From assembly GCA_039028975.1 (NCBI GenBank), contig JBCCHB010000059.1:1-64000 (forward strand): a stretch of DNA of 64,000 nucleotides, given 5' to 3'. Both the position numbers and the translations under genes were made by a program. Of this stretch, positions 8,474 to 19,200 are shown one piece after another. The number at the start of each line of letters is the position of its first letter. Within the stretch, counting starts at the first letter, position 1. Under the pieces are notes generated by a model, which did not search any database, had not been told where the DNA came from, and saw only the letters and a program-made list of their open reading frames with translations. Source of the stretch: JAHBNG01 sp039028975. GTDB taxonomy: Bacteria > Chloroflexota > Anaerolineae > Caldilineales > Caldilineaceae.

Positions 8474-8641
8474 ATGGATACGATGAACGTAGTGTTCGCT
8501 GCATTCTTCGCGACCAATCAAGGGATGTATAGCCTGATGCCTTGCAGTGTGCTAGCTATCCCCATCGTCCATCTCAGTTATGGAGTGAATGCCAGCAAAC
8601 AGGGAATACATGAGACGCTGTGGAGTTTGACCTACTACTGA
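8474..8641 (+). pseudogene. Short ORF resembling a membrane-protein/glycosyltransferase tail
   Basis: The 55-codon ORF contains LMPCSVLAIPIVHLSYGVNA. The 'LPxxHLSYGxG' pattern recalls the C-terminal membrane region of family-2 glycosyltransferases. It has no SD and is too short for any complete member, so it is most likely a remnant. The rest of 8351-8810 shows nothing I can name. Confidence 0.25.
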
Positions 8642-8810
8642 CCACCAATTGCAGAATTTCTAAATATCTTCTCAATGGATTACCGTCTCTCTATTCGGCA
8701 AAATGGATTTGACGTACTACTGGCTTTTTAGGAAAATGTAATCTACCTTAAATGCTTTACTACATCCAGATAAACGCAGCGGGTTTGAGTAATTTATTTT
8801 CTGGACTAGC

Positions 8811-8838
8811 TTGTAAGGTTTTCTGTATATTTTATTAT
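8811..8838 (+). promoter_or_regulatory. Candidate promoter for the SnoaL-like gene
   Basis: TTGTAA (8811-8816) and TATTAT (8833-8838) are separated by 16 nt, placing a start site about 20-25 nt before the ATG at 8867. The region is strongly A/T-rich compared with its surroundings. Prediction by eye only. Confidence 0.4.
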
Positions 8839-8866
8839 TTTTGGAAAAACCTAAATAAAAAACCGA

Positions 8867-9895
8867 ATGACCACTCAACTAAACCAACGAAACAAAGAGA
8901 TCATCTGGAAATTCTGGCAGTCGCTAGAGAACGCAGAGCCAAGCCAGATACACGATATAGCCCGTTCTTCGATGGACGCCAATGTCATTTGGCATGGCCC
9001 TGACCCTATCAACCAACTCAATGGGACAGATACATTTGTATCTGATTTTTGGCTGCCGCTGCTGCATTCGTTCTCAGATCTGAAACGGCAGACCCACCTC
9101 TTCTGTGGAGGGAAATCCAACGGTAGGATTGACGGCAATATCGGTCTAGACGGGCGGATGTGGGTCAGCGGGACTGGCTATTTGCATGGCATATTCAAAA
9201 ATGATTATCTAACCATTCCGGCAACCGGAGGCAGCGTGAAGATTCGTTGGGGCGAATTCTGCCGCATGGAAGACGGCAAGATTGTGGAAGTCTTTTTCCT
9301 GCTGGATCTGATTGATCTCATGCAGCAGGCTGGCTTTCACGTATTGCCACCCAGTCGAGGGCAAGATGGGATCTATCCACCACCGCGGGCTGGCGATGGC
9401 ATTTTGCTGGAAGCCCAAGATGAAGCTGAATCTGCCTATGGACTCGAGCACATACGCCGCTTTATCTTCGATGGCCTGAACGCGTATGACCAGTCCGAAT
9501 TAGAGAGCATGGGTATGGCCGATTTCTTCGACCCTAACGTACGCTGGTATGGACCAGGCGGGATCGGTGCCTGTCTCAGCTTGAAAGAGTTCGAAGATTT
9601 GCATCAGCAGCCCTGGCTCATTGCCTATCCAGATCGCCAAGTGCAAGACCTGAATGCTTTAATCGCGGAAGGGGCCTACAGCGGCGCACCGGGCTGGGCA
9701 GGCGTCAAAGCCACTCATACCGGCCCTTATCTCGATTGCCCTGCGACGGGTAACGCCATCGAATTTAATGGCTTGGACTGGTGGAAGCGCGAGGGCGAAA
9801 TGTATGTGGAGAACTGGGTCTTTGTGGATATGATTCACCTCTTCCGACAGTTTGGGGTGGATCTATTCAAGCGATTGGCTGAACAAATCAAGTAA
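8867..9895 (+). CDS. Tandem SnoaL-like (NTF2-fold) protein
   Basis: The 342-residue protein holds two related halves of roughly 170 residues. Both pair an N-terminal helix with a WHGP/WYGPGG motif (NVIWHGPDPIN; NVRWYGPGGIG), a flow into WVSGTGYLHG or KATHTGPYL, and a closing VEVFFLLDLIDLMQQAGF or VENWVFVDMIHLFRQFGV. This is the SnoaL-like 'ester cyclase' pattern of the NTF2 fold, duplicated. Family members include polyketide cyclases but also many proteins of unknown function. The start has almost no SD (the ATG follows an A-rich leader). It lies 385 nt upstream of the megasynthase on the same strand, so a tailoring or cyclising role is plausible but unproven. No signal peptide is seen. Confidence 0.7.
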   Translation: MTTQLNQRNKEIIWKFWQSLENAEPSQIHDIARSSMDANVIWHGPDPINQLNGTDTFVSDFWLPLLHSFSDLKRQTHLFCGGKSNGRIDGNIGLDGRMWVSGTGYLHGIFKNDYLTIPATGGSVKIRWGEFCRMEDGKIVEVFFLLDLIDLMQQAGFHVLPPSRGQDGIYPPPRAGDGILLEAQDEAESAYGLEHIRRFIFDGLNAYDQSELESMGMADFFDPNVRWYGPGGIGACLSLKEFEDLHQQPWLIAYPDRQVQDLNALIAEGAYSGAPGWAGVKATHTGPYLDCPATGNAIEFNGLDWWKREGEMYVENWVFVDMIHLFRQFGVDLFKRLAEQIK

Positions 9896-10043
9896 GAGAC
9901 TTATATTTGGGTTCGGGGACCGATCCGCGTGGACCGCAATGTATCTGTGCTCAGTTCCGTTTAAGAACCGTAGTTTGGTCTCTCTCATAGAGCAGTTGAA
10001 GACTACGGATAGGATTCCTCTTTACCCTCTGATTTCCGAACCC

Positions 10044-10067
10044 TTAGGAACGAGAATTGAATAAAAC
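10044..10067 (+). repeat. Solo arm of the MITE-like repeat
   Basis: This 24-nt stretch (ttaggaacgagaattg followed by aataaaac) matches the reverse complement of 5210-5233 at 23 of 24 positions. Confidence 0.55.
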
Positions 10068-10096
10068 CCATCGAGAGTTCTCATCGTTTTGGCAAT

Positions 10097-10127
10097 TTGA
10101 CATTGGTGGAGAAGAACGAATTGTACT
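10097..10127 (+). promoter_or_regulatory. Possible promoter of the megasynthase gene
   Basis: There is a perfect TTGACA at 10097-10102, with TGTACT (4 of 6 matches to TATAAT) at 10122-10127 after a 19-nt spacer. It is weak in the -10 and slightly long in the spacer. It would leave a ~145-nt leader carrying the repeats. Confidence 0.3.
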
Positions 10128-10160
10128 TCTCTTTGGTAAGTAGGGCTGGACGGCGACCAT

Positions 10161-10190
10161 AAGGAAAGGTAAGCGAAGGAAAGGTAAGCG
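10161..10190 (+). repeat. Exact 15-bp tandem duplication in the megasynthase leader
   Basis: aaggaaaggtaagcg occurs twice head to tail (10161-10175 and 10176-10190), immediately before the REP-like palindrome. It could be replication slippage or a protein-binding direct repeat. Confidence 0.6.
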
Positions 10191-10199
10191 TTTAGCCCC

Positions 10200-10241
10200 C
10201 TGAACCTGTCAAAGCCGGACGTTCGGCTTCGATAGACTCAG
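10200..10241. repeat. Inverted repeat of the 'gagcttgtcgaag' family, copy 3
   Basis: ctgaacctgtcaaag (10200-10214) and cttcgatagactcag (10227-10241) pair imperfectly. The right flank 'gcctgcgtggtgaagcgaacagttac' parallels the flank of the 5250-5290 copy. It lies 40 nt before the megasynthase ATG, inside its leader. Confidence 0.5.
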
Positions 10242-10280
10242 CCTGCGTGGTGAAGCGAACAGTTACAAGGAACGAGACGC

Positions 10281-13200
10281 ATGGAAAATCAGCACAAATC
10301 TGGCAAGAAAATGAACCTGGCACAAGAATCTCCGACCTCGAATCACCTCAATTATGATTACAATGGGACAGATATTGCAGTTGTTGGTATGGCCTGTCGC
10401 TTTCCTGGAGCACGGGATTATGGCCAGTTCTGGGAAAACCTAATTTCTGGCGTAAACAGTATTACGGAAATACCAGAAGAACGTTGGGATTGGCGCGCGT
10501 ATTGGGGCGATCCGCAAGCAGAGCGGAACAAGACTGACAGCAAATGGGGCGGTTTTGTACCCGATGCAGATCAATTTGACGCCCCTTTTTTTGGCATATC
10601 TGCCCGGGAAGCAGAGCTAATGGATCCCCAGCAACGGATCATGCTAGAGCTTACTTGGGCCTGTTGGGAAGATGCTGGGTTGAACCCACAAGCCTATGCA
10701 GGTGACAATGTGGGCGTCTACCTAGGTGTCTTCAACTTTGATTACAAAGAGTTGCTGGAAAAGACAACGATGGACGTTCCCGCCCACCATGCTACTGGGA
10801 CAGCGAGTGCAGTCATTGCCAACCGCATCTCTCACTTCTTTAATTTCAAAGGCCCCAGTTTGACGTTGGACACAGCCTGTTCCAGCTCTCTGTACGCGAT
10901 TCATCAGGCTATCCGAGCACTCCAAGAAGATGAGTGTGAGCTAGCTCTGGCTGGAGGGGTCAATTTTCTTTTCACGCCCACCCGACATATCTCATTTGCC
11001 AAAACCGGAATGTTGTCACCCAGCGGACAGTGTAGAACGTTCGATGCAGGTGCCGATGGATACGTACGAGGCGAAGGCGCTGGCATTCTGCTCTTAAAAC
11101 CACTATCCCAAGCTGCCGCCGATGAAGACGATATTTATGGTGTTATCAAAGGCAGCGCAGTCAACCATAGTGGTAAGACCTATACGCTAACCTATCCCAA
11201 CCCACAAGCTCAGAGTGAGGTGATTGTTGAGGCCCATCGCCGTGCAGGCCTTACTCCCGATACAATCAGCTATATAGAAGCCCACGGCACAGGCACACCC
11301 AAAGGTGACCCAATTGAGTTTGAGGGCCTGGCCCAAGCATTTGCCATCTTAAAATCAGATTCATTTGAAAGTAGGCCTTTAGCCCGTACTGTGGGAGGGG
11401 AGGAATACGACGATTTTCAAAGCGACCGCAGGGTAGCCGAGGAAAATGGCACCAACTCAAGTCAGATAACATGTGGATTAGGATCGGTCAAAAGCCAGAT
11501 CGGTCATTTAGAAGCAGCCGCTGGTGTTGCAGGGGTTATCAAAGTTTTACTGGCTATGAAATATCAGACCTTGCCAGGGCTCCAAAACTTCAATCAGCTC
11601 AACCCTCGTATTGACATCGAGCCAACTCCATTCACAATCGTGCAGAAGACTCAGGAATGGTCAACTCCACAAGATATCGACGGCAACGCAATTGCGCGCC
11701 GCGCTGGGGTTAGCTCCTTTGGCTTTGGTGGAACCAATGCACACATCGTGCTGGAGGAGTATCGTTCGCCAACCAGAGAGAACGAGAATAATTCTGGAGA
11801 TGGAATGCACCTGGTTGTGCTTTCGGCCAGGAATGAAGAACGACTTAAAGCCTATGCCGAGAGGCTGCTGTCTTTTCTGGAGGAAGAGCAAGAGCACAAA
11901 ACGGATCTCTCTTTGGCAAGCATTGCTTATACTCTGCAGATGGGGCGAGCGGCGATGGATAGTCGGGTTGCCTGTATTGTGGAAGATATAGTGTCCTTAG
12001 GCAGTAAATTGAGCGCCTATTTGGCTGGTGAAGAGGATGTGGAGCATCTTTTCTGGAATCAAATCAAGAGAGACGAAACGCAGGTCAATCTTTTTGCCCA
12101 GGATGAAGATTTGCAGGAAGCGGTCAGCAAATGGATTGTCAAGGGGAAGTTGAGGAATTTAGCCGAGTTGTGGGTATCTGGGATCGAGATAGATTGGGCA
12201 TTGCTGTATGGTTCAGAGAAGCCTCGACGGGTTCGTTTGCCCACTTATCCGTTTGCCAAAAAACGCTACTGGTTTGACGGACATTTAGCGGAGAAACAAC
12301 AAGGCGCTGCCGCCGCAGCAATCCCCATGGGTGAGCTCGCTTCTTCAACCCAATCGCCTCCACCTCTCAGTACCCAAACGAAAAAGGTTGTGTTGTCAGA
12401 CATACATGTGCAACCTACAGAAGACCGGGCAAAAAAATTAGCAACATCTGATCCGTTGACGTTGGTTGAACCGGCTGAGGCAATGGAACCATGGGAAACC
12501 GAACAAGCTGCCCCCCAAGAGCTATGTACAATTGTTTCTCAAGTTGATATGGTGACAAAAGGCACTCATCGACAGCGGGCAGCCCTTGAGCAGCAACTGC
12601 GGCAGCAACTGGTCGAACTCTTGTATGTTGAGCCGGAGGCTGTAGAGGCACATGGGAAGTTTCTTGATTTGGGGTTGGATTCCATAACGGGAGTGGAGTG
12701 GGTCAGACGGATCAATGGTGACTTTGGATTGAACATCGCCGCAACCAAGCTCTACGATTACCCGACACTGCAACGTTTGGTTGGCTATCTGGTAGAGATA
12801 ATTCCCCACCAAAGCAGCAAGGCATTGGCAGCCCCAATCGACTCAGGGTCGGATTTTGAAAGCCCAGAGGCCGAAACCCCAAATGCTAGCTCCGCTAGCC
12901 AGATATCCCTACGCTTAACGCAACCCACTGCACAGCCTGAACAAAAAGCCGAGATATCCGGCAAAGCCTATGGCCTGACAGTTTCAACAGTACAGTCAGT
13001 AGCGGAGAGCAATTTGGCACTCTGGCAGGTTCCTTCACCCCAAGCGGATGAAATCCAGATAGAGGTTCGAGCTTCAGCCATCAACTTTCCCGATCTACTG
13101 TGTATCAAAGGGTTGTATCCGACGATGCCAAGTTACCCTTTTGTACCGGGCTTTGAAGTCTCTGGGGTTGTGACCGAAGTTGGTAGCACCGTGAATCATT

Positions 13201-16200
13201 TTGTAGAAGGTGACCAGGTCATCGCCTTAACTGGACAGCAAATGGGTGGACACGCCAGGTATGTAAACGTGCCTGCTCTCTCTTCGGTCAAAAAGCCACT
13301 AAATCTCTCTTTTGAAGAGGCGTCTAGTTTACCCATTATCTTCTTAACTGTCTATCACGCACTGCGGCTCGCTAACCTCAATGAAAGAGAACACATTCTC
13401 ATTCAGACTGCGGCTGGTGGTTGTGGCTTAATGGCTGTCCAACTGGCCAACTTACGCCGAGCGATCCTCTATGGCACATCGAGCCGAGATGAGAAGCTCG
13501 CTTTTCTGGAGCAAATCGGGGTCGAGCATCCGCTCAATTATACTGGGAATTTCGATGAGTCGATCAGGGCAACTACCAGGAGTCGAGGAGTAGATGTGGT
13601 GCTCAACATGTTGGGCGGGCCAGCCATTCAAAAAGGGCTTAATGCGCTGGCCCCAGGAGGGCGTTATTTGGAATTGGCCGTCCACGGTCTGAAAGCCAGT
13701 GCCGCGTTGGACCTGTCTAGGCTGGTGCATAATCAAGCGTTTTTCAGCATCGATAGTCGTCAATCAGGCTTTGGCGATTCAACACTTGTGGCTGGCTACC
13801 TGAGTCAGATGGTCGAAATGGTCGAAAATAGAGAAATCTGCCCGGTGGTTCATCGGATCTATCCTCTTTCACAGATCCAAGATGCACTACACTATGTTGA
13901 AAGTGGGGCACATATTGGCAAAGTAGTCATCAGCCATACCCTGGAACAGATGAGCGACCTGACCGAAAAGTGTCTCAGGGATCTGGCTGACCAGAAGGAA
14001 AGAAGTCAGCGTCAACCATCTATTCAGCCACAACCTCAAGAGGATGCAATAGTGGTTCGCCGCCCGTCCGATGATGGAATTGCCGTTATCGGAATATCTG
14101 GTAGATTTCCAGGAGCAAACGACGTTCATGAATTCTGGCAGAATATTGCTGTCGGCGTCGACTCGATTAACGAGGTCCCTCCCGAACGTTGGGATGTCGC
14201 GCGCTACTATGACCCAGATCGGCAGGCGCCTGGTAAGAGCTATAGCAAATGGCTGGGGGCGCTGGATGACATTGACAGATTCGACCCGCTTTTCTTTGAG
14301 ATATCTCCCCAGGAAGCCGAACGGATGGATCCCCAGCAGCGGCTCTTTTTGGAAGAGGCCTGGAAAGCCCTTGAAGACGCCGGATACGCTAGAAAGTCTT
14401 TTTCTGAAAGCAAATGCGGCATCTTTGTTGGGGCTGGAACCGGTGAATATCAAACCAGCTTAAACCGGAATGGCACGGAAGCGGATGCCTATACGCTCAT
14501 GGGCAATTCATCCTCGATTCTGGCAGCTCGTCTCTCCTACATCTTGAACCTGACAGGGGCCAGCATGGCTATTGATACGGCCTGCTCCTCTTCACTGGTA
14601 GCCATTCATGAGGGGTGTCAAAGTCTCTTGACCGGCCATAACGAGATGGTGTTGGCTGGAGGTGTCTATGTGCTGACTGGTCCCCAGATGCATATGATGA
14701 CCAGCAATGCCCAGATGTTGGCCTCTGACGGACGTTGTAAAGCTTTTGACGACCGAGCCGATGGTTTTGGCATTGCTGAGGGAGTAGGAGTGGTCGTCCT
14801 AAAACGGCTGGCCGACGCCGTACGCGATGGCGATCAGATTTATGGCGTCATCAAGGGCAGTGGCATCAATCAGGATGGTGCAACCAACGGCATCACCGCA
14901 CCGAGCGCCAATGCGCAAGCGGCATTAGAGCTGGAGGTCTATCGTCGGGCGGGGATTAACCCGTCAACCATCCAACTGGTAGAAGCCCACGGGACCGGAA
15001 CAAAGCTGGGTGATCCCATTGAGGTTGAAGCATTGAGCACTGCGTTTCGGGAATATACCGAGCAGACTGCATATTGCGCCATTGGTTCGGTGAAAACGAA
15101 CATCGGCCACACCTTGATGGCCGCAGGTGTGGCTGGGGTGATCAAAGTCTTACTGGCACTGAAACATAAGCAGCTACCCCCGTCACTCCATTTTGAGAAG
15201 TCGAATGAGCATATCGATTTTGCGAATAGTCCCTTTTACATGAACACCGAGCTAAAAGTGTGGGACGCAGGGACCGATCTTAGGCGTGCCGCGGTCAGCT
15301 CGTTTGGGTTCAGCGGGACGAATGCCCATTTGGTGATTGAGGAATACCAGGGCGCAGCGTCACAGAGTTACAAGGTTGTAGATAACGAAGAACCCCGCCT
15401 GGTTGTGCTGTCGGCCAAGAATGAAGAGCGCCTGCGAGTGTATGCCAACAAGCTGCTGCTTTACTTGGAACAGGCGTCTGCACCACCAGCCACTACCCAT
15501 CGTCTGCCAGCCACCAACTATCAGCCACCAGTCCTATCTTTGGCCAGCATTGCCTACACCTTGCAGGTAGGTCGTGAGGCCATGGACGCACGCTTGGCTC
15601 TAGTTGTGTCTAGCATCGGGGAATTGATTGAGCGGTTGAGTCTGTACACGCAGAAAGAGAGCTCCATCACAGGTCTCTACCAAGGCAATAGCAAGATATA
15701 CAACCCGCTGCATAGCAAAGAGCAATTAATCGATGGGGAAGCTGGCGCCGCATTCATTCATGCTGCAATTGATAATCGCGAACTGAACAAGCTGGCTCAA
15801 CTGTGGATCTCAGGTGCCGAAATAGATTGGCCTCTATTGTACGAGATAAAGAAACCTCATCGCATCACTTTACCGACCTATCCCTTTGCCAAAGAGCGGT
15901 ATTGGGTACCCGAGAAAGGTCGTCGCTCCGTCCCTCACGCCAAACCCTACAGAGGATCAATTGCGCTCCGACACAGCGACGAAGAGGAGATGTCCTTGGA
16001 CAAACGGACGGTGCGCTATAGCAAGCCCATCTGGCAGCCTGCGCAAATTGGTGCGACTGTGACCGATGTGGAAGAACCGGTTTCGCTGATGGGAGTTGGG
16101 CTTGAGCCATCCGTGAGCGAGGTGATGGCTGCTGCTTTCAAGGGAGCAGACGTAGTTTCTTTAGAGGTCGTGACACAGCAGGATGCCGCAGAGACCGTTA

Positions 16201-19200
16201 GCAGTGATCTCCTGCAGCTTTGGCGGCATCTGCGAGGCGTCCTGGAAGCGAAACCAACCGTACCCAGGCGAGTCATCATACTGGCCACTGAGTCCGAGAG
16301 CTACCGGGTGGCTCCACTGGCGGGATTCTTGAGAAGCACCCGGCGGGAACACCCCAACGTATGGGGTAAGGTCGTGACTGTTTCAGACTCACAAATCAGC
16401 AACATCGGCACACTCCTGCAGCAAGAAATAGCAGAAGAGACCTTTGCTTGGGATGAGGTCATTTACGATCGGGCTGGCACCAGAAAGCTCAGAACGTTCG
16501 TGGATATCGAGCCAAGAGGGGGGCGTAAGTGGCTCAAAGCTGGGGGCGTTTATTGGATCACAGGGGGGATGGGCGGCTTGGGACGCATCTTCGCCCAATA
16601 TATGCTTGAGCAAGAGCAAAACATCACGCTCATCCTGAGTGGGCGCACTACCTTGGGTGAAGTCGGTCAGCAGCAATTAGAGTTGATGCGGAAAGCTGGT
16701 GGGAGGGTGGTCTATCTACCCGGTGATGTGAGCCAGCGGGAAGATGTTGAGCGGGTGGTACAGAGCATTCGCGAGCAATATGGCGATTTGAATGGCATCA
16801 TTCACAGTGCGGGGGTGACTAGAGACAGTCTGTTGCTCAACAAAACTGCCGATGAGATCGAAGCGGTGTTGGCGTCCAAAGTGGCCGGGCTGGTCAATAT
16901 CGACCTGGTGACGCAGGACGACTCGCTGGATTTTATGGTGCTCTTCTCCTCGCTGGCGGGCGTGCTGGGTAATATGGGGCAGACAGACTATGGAGCTGCC
17001 AATGCTTTTCTGGATGGCTTTGCTCACCACCGACAACGGTTAGTGGCTGCTGGCAAAAGGTCAGGTCACACGGTGGCAATCAACTGGCCGCTGTGGGCTG
17101 AGGGCGGCATGCAGGTAGATGAGTCTAACCAAATATGGCTGGCGCAGCGGTTAGGGCTGATGCCCCTCACAACGGCGGAAGGCTTGCAGGCGTTTGAAGA
17201 CGCATTAGCCGCGGAGGAAAGTCAGGTGGTGGTCACCACTAGCAACATTAACATTCGCAACGCTTCGGGATTCCCAAGAGAGTCGTACGGGCGGAGCAAC
17301 ACAGAGTGGATAAGACAAGAGAGTATCGGTGTAGAAAGTAATCTTCTGAAGGACCTGCTAATTCGAGACCTAAAGCAGCAGGTGTCGGCCATCACAAAAG
17401 TCAAGATTGAGCAATTGGACGAGGATGAAAATCTGGGAGTGATCGGGTTCGATTCGATTCTGTTGAAGCGGTTTGCAGTCAGCATAGAGGAACGCTATGG
17501 CGTAGAAATGACCCCTGTAATTTTCTTCGAGTACGGTTCTCTCAGCGGAGTAGCTGGACATCTGTTGGCGCAGTATGGGAGGGAAATTGAGGGCTATTAT
17601 AGAGAGCAAGTGGGAATCGAAAAGGTCAACACCGCCGAGCATGATCCCGCTAAGGAGCAACCAACTTTGTCCCAAGCCGTATCGCCAGAGCCGATAGAAA
17701 CAATCGATTCGATTTCGCCACAAGCGGTCGCCATCATCGGCATGAGCGGGGTGCTACCCCAATCACCTGATTTGGCCACATTCTGGCAGCATTTGGAGGC
17801 TGGTCATGATCTGGTTACCGAAATTCCAACGGAGCGCTGGGATTGGCGTCCCTACTATGACGCTTCTGGGCAACAGTCAGACAAAAGCCGATCTAAATGG
17901 GGCGGCTTCATCCCTGATGTAGATACCTTCGATCCATTCTTTTTTAAGATTTCACCCCGCGAAGCTGAGATGATGGATCCCCAACACCGGCTCTTTTTGC
18001 AGACTGCCTGGCAATGCATCGAGGATGCGGGCTATCGAGCCTCCGCGTGGGCCGGGCGACCGATCGGGGTCTATGTGGGGGTGCAGTTTCAGGAATATCG
18101 GGAGTTAATCGCACAGACGCCGGTTAAGAGCAACGCACAGATGGCTACCGGCAATGCCCATGCCATGTTGGCCAACCGCGTCTCCTACTCGCTGGATCTA
18201 CGCGGTCCCAGTGAAGCCATTGATACAGCTTGTTCCAGTTCGCTGGTGGCTTTGCATCGCGCGGTTCAGTCAATCCGTAGCGGAGAAATCGAAAGCGCCA
18301 TCGTCGGTGGAGTCAGCCTGGCGCTCTCCCCTGCAACCTATGTGATGACCAGCCAAATGGGGATGTTGTCACCGGATGGCCGCTGCAAAACATTCGATAA
18401 AGAAGCCAACGGCTACGTCAAAGGTGAGGGTGTGGGCGCTCTGTTGCTCAAGCCCTTGGCCCAGGCCCAGCAAGACGGTGACCACATTTACGCCATCATA
18501 CGCGGCAGCGCCGAAAATCATGGAGGACGGGCCACATCATTGACGGCACCCAACGCAAAGGCGCAGGCCCAGTTGCTCGTAAAGGCCTACGAGGATGCCC
18601 GGGTTGATATTGGTACGGTAAGTTATATCGAAACTCATGGTACAGGAACCGAATTGGGCGACCCAGTGGAGATAGAAGCTTTGAAGCAGGGTTTTGCCCA
18701 ATTGCGCACGCTGCAGGGGCAGGCTATTCCAGGACAATATTATTGCGGACTAGGGTCGGTCAAGACCAACATCGGTCATCTAGAGCCAGCTGCGGGCATT
18801 GCTGGCGTCATGAAGATGCTGCTGGCAATGAAACACCAGAAGCTACCCGCGACCCTCCACTTGGAGGAACAGAATCCTTATATTGAACTGACTGATAGCC
18901 CGTTTTACTTGGTGACTGAAACGCGAGCATGGCAGGTGCTTACTGACGAAGCTGGAGAGCCGGTTCCCAGACGAGCCGGAGTCAGTTCCTTTGGCTTTGG
19001 TGGCACCAATGCCCATGTGGTGTTGGAGGAATATGTGGATGAACGGTCGCAAAGTTGCACAGATGCAGAGGACGGAGAGCCACACCTGATTGTGTTATCG
19101 GCCAGAGATGATGAACGGCTGCGCGAGTATGTTCAAACGATGTTGACCTTCTTTGAGCAAGTTACCACCTTGGAGACAACTGAACAAGAACGTAATGAGG

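Larger units (their letters stand above)
9896..10280. other. Leader region of the megasynthase gene
   Basis: This 385-nt gap has no gene. It holds a copy of the 5210-5233 repeat arm, a candidate promoter, a 15-bp direct repeat, a REP-like palindrome and the SD of the megasynthase (AAGGAA at 10267-10272, eight bases before the ATG). These are listed separately. Confidence 0.6.

Noticed and set aside
11763..12276. Possible degenerate acyltransferase after KS1 (and after the other KS domains)
   Set aside because: The segments are only ~170 residues, end in LPTYPF and lack an AT GHSxG or arginine site. They are the standard trans-AT KS flanking linkers.
13887..14453. 188-codon minus-strand ORF within the megasynthase
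   Set aside because: Antisense shadow of the ER-KS2 region, with no recognisable protein features.
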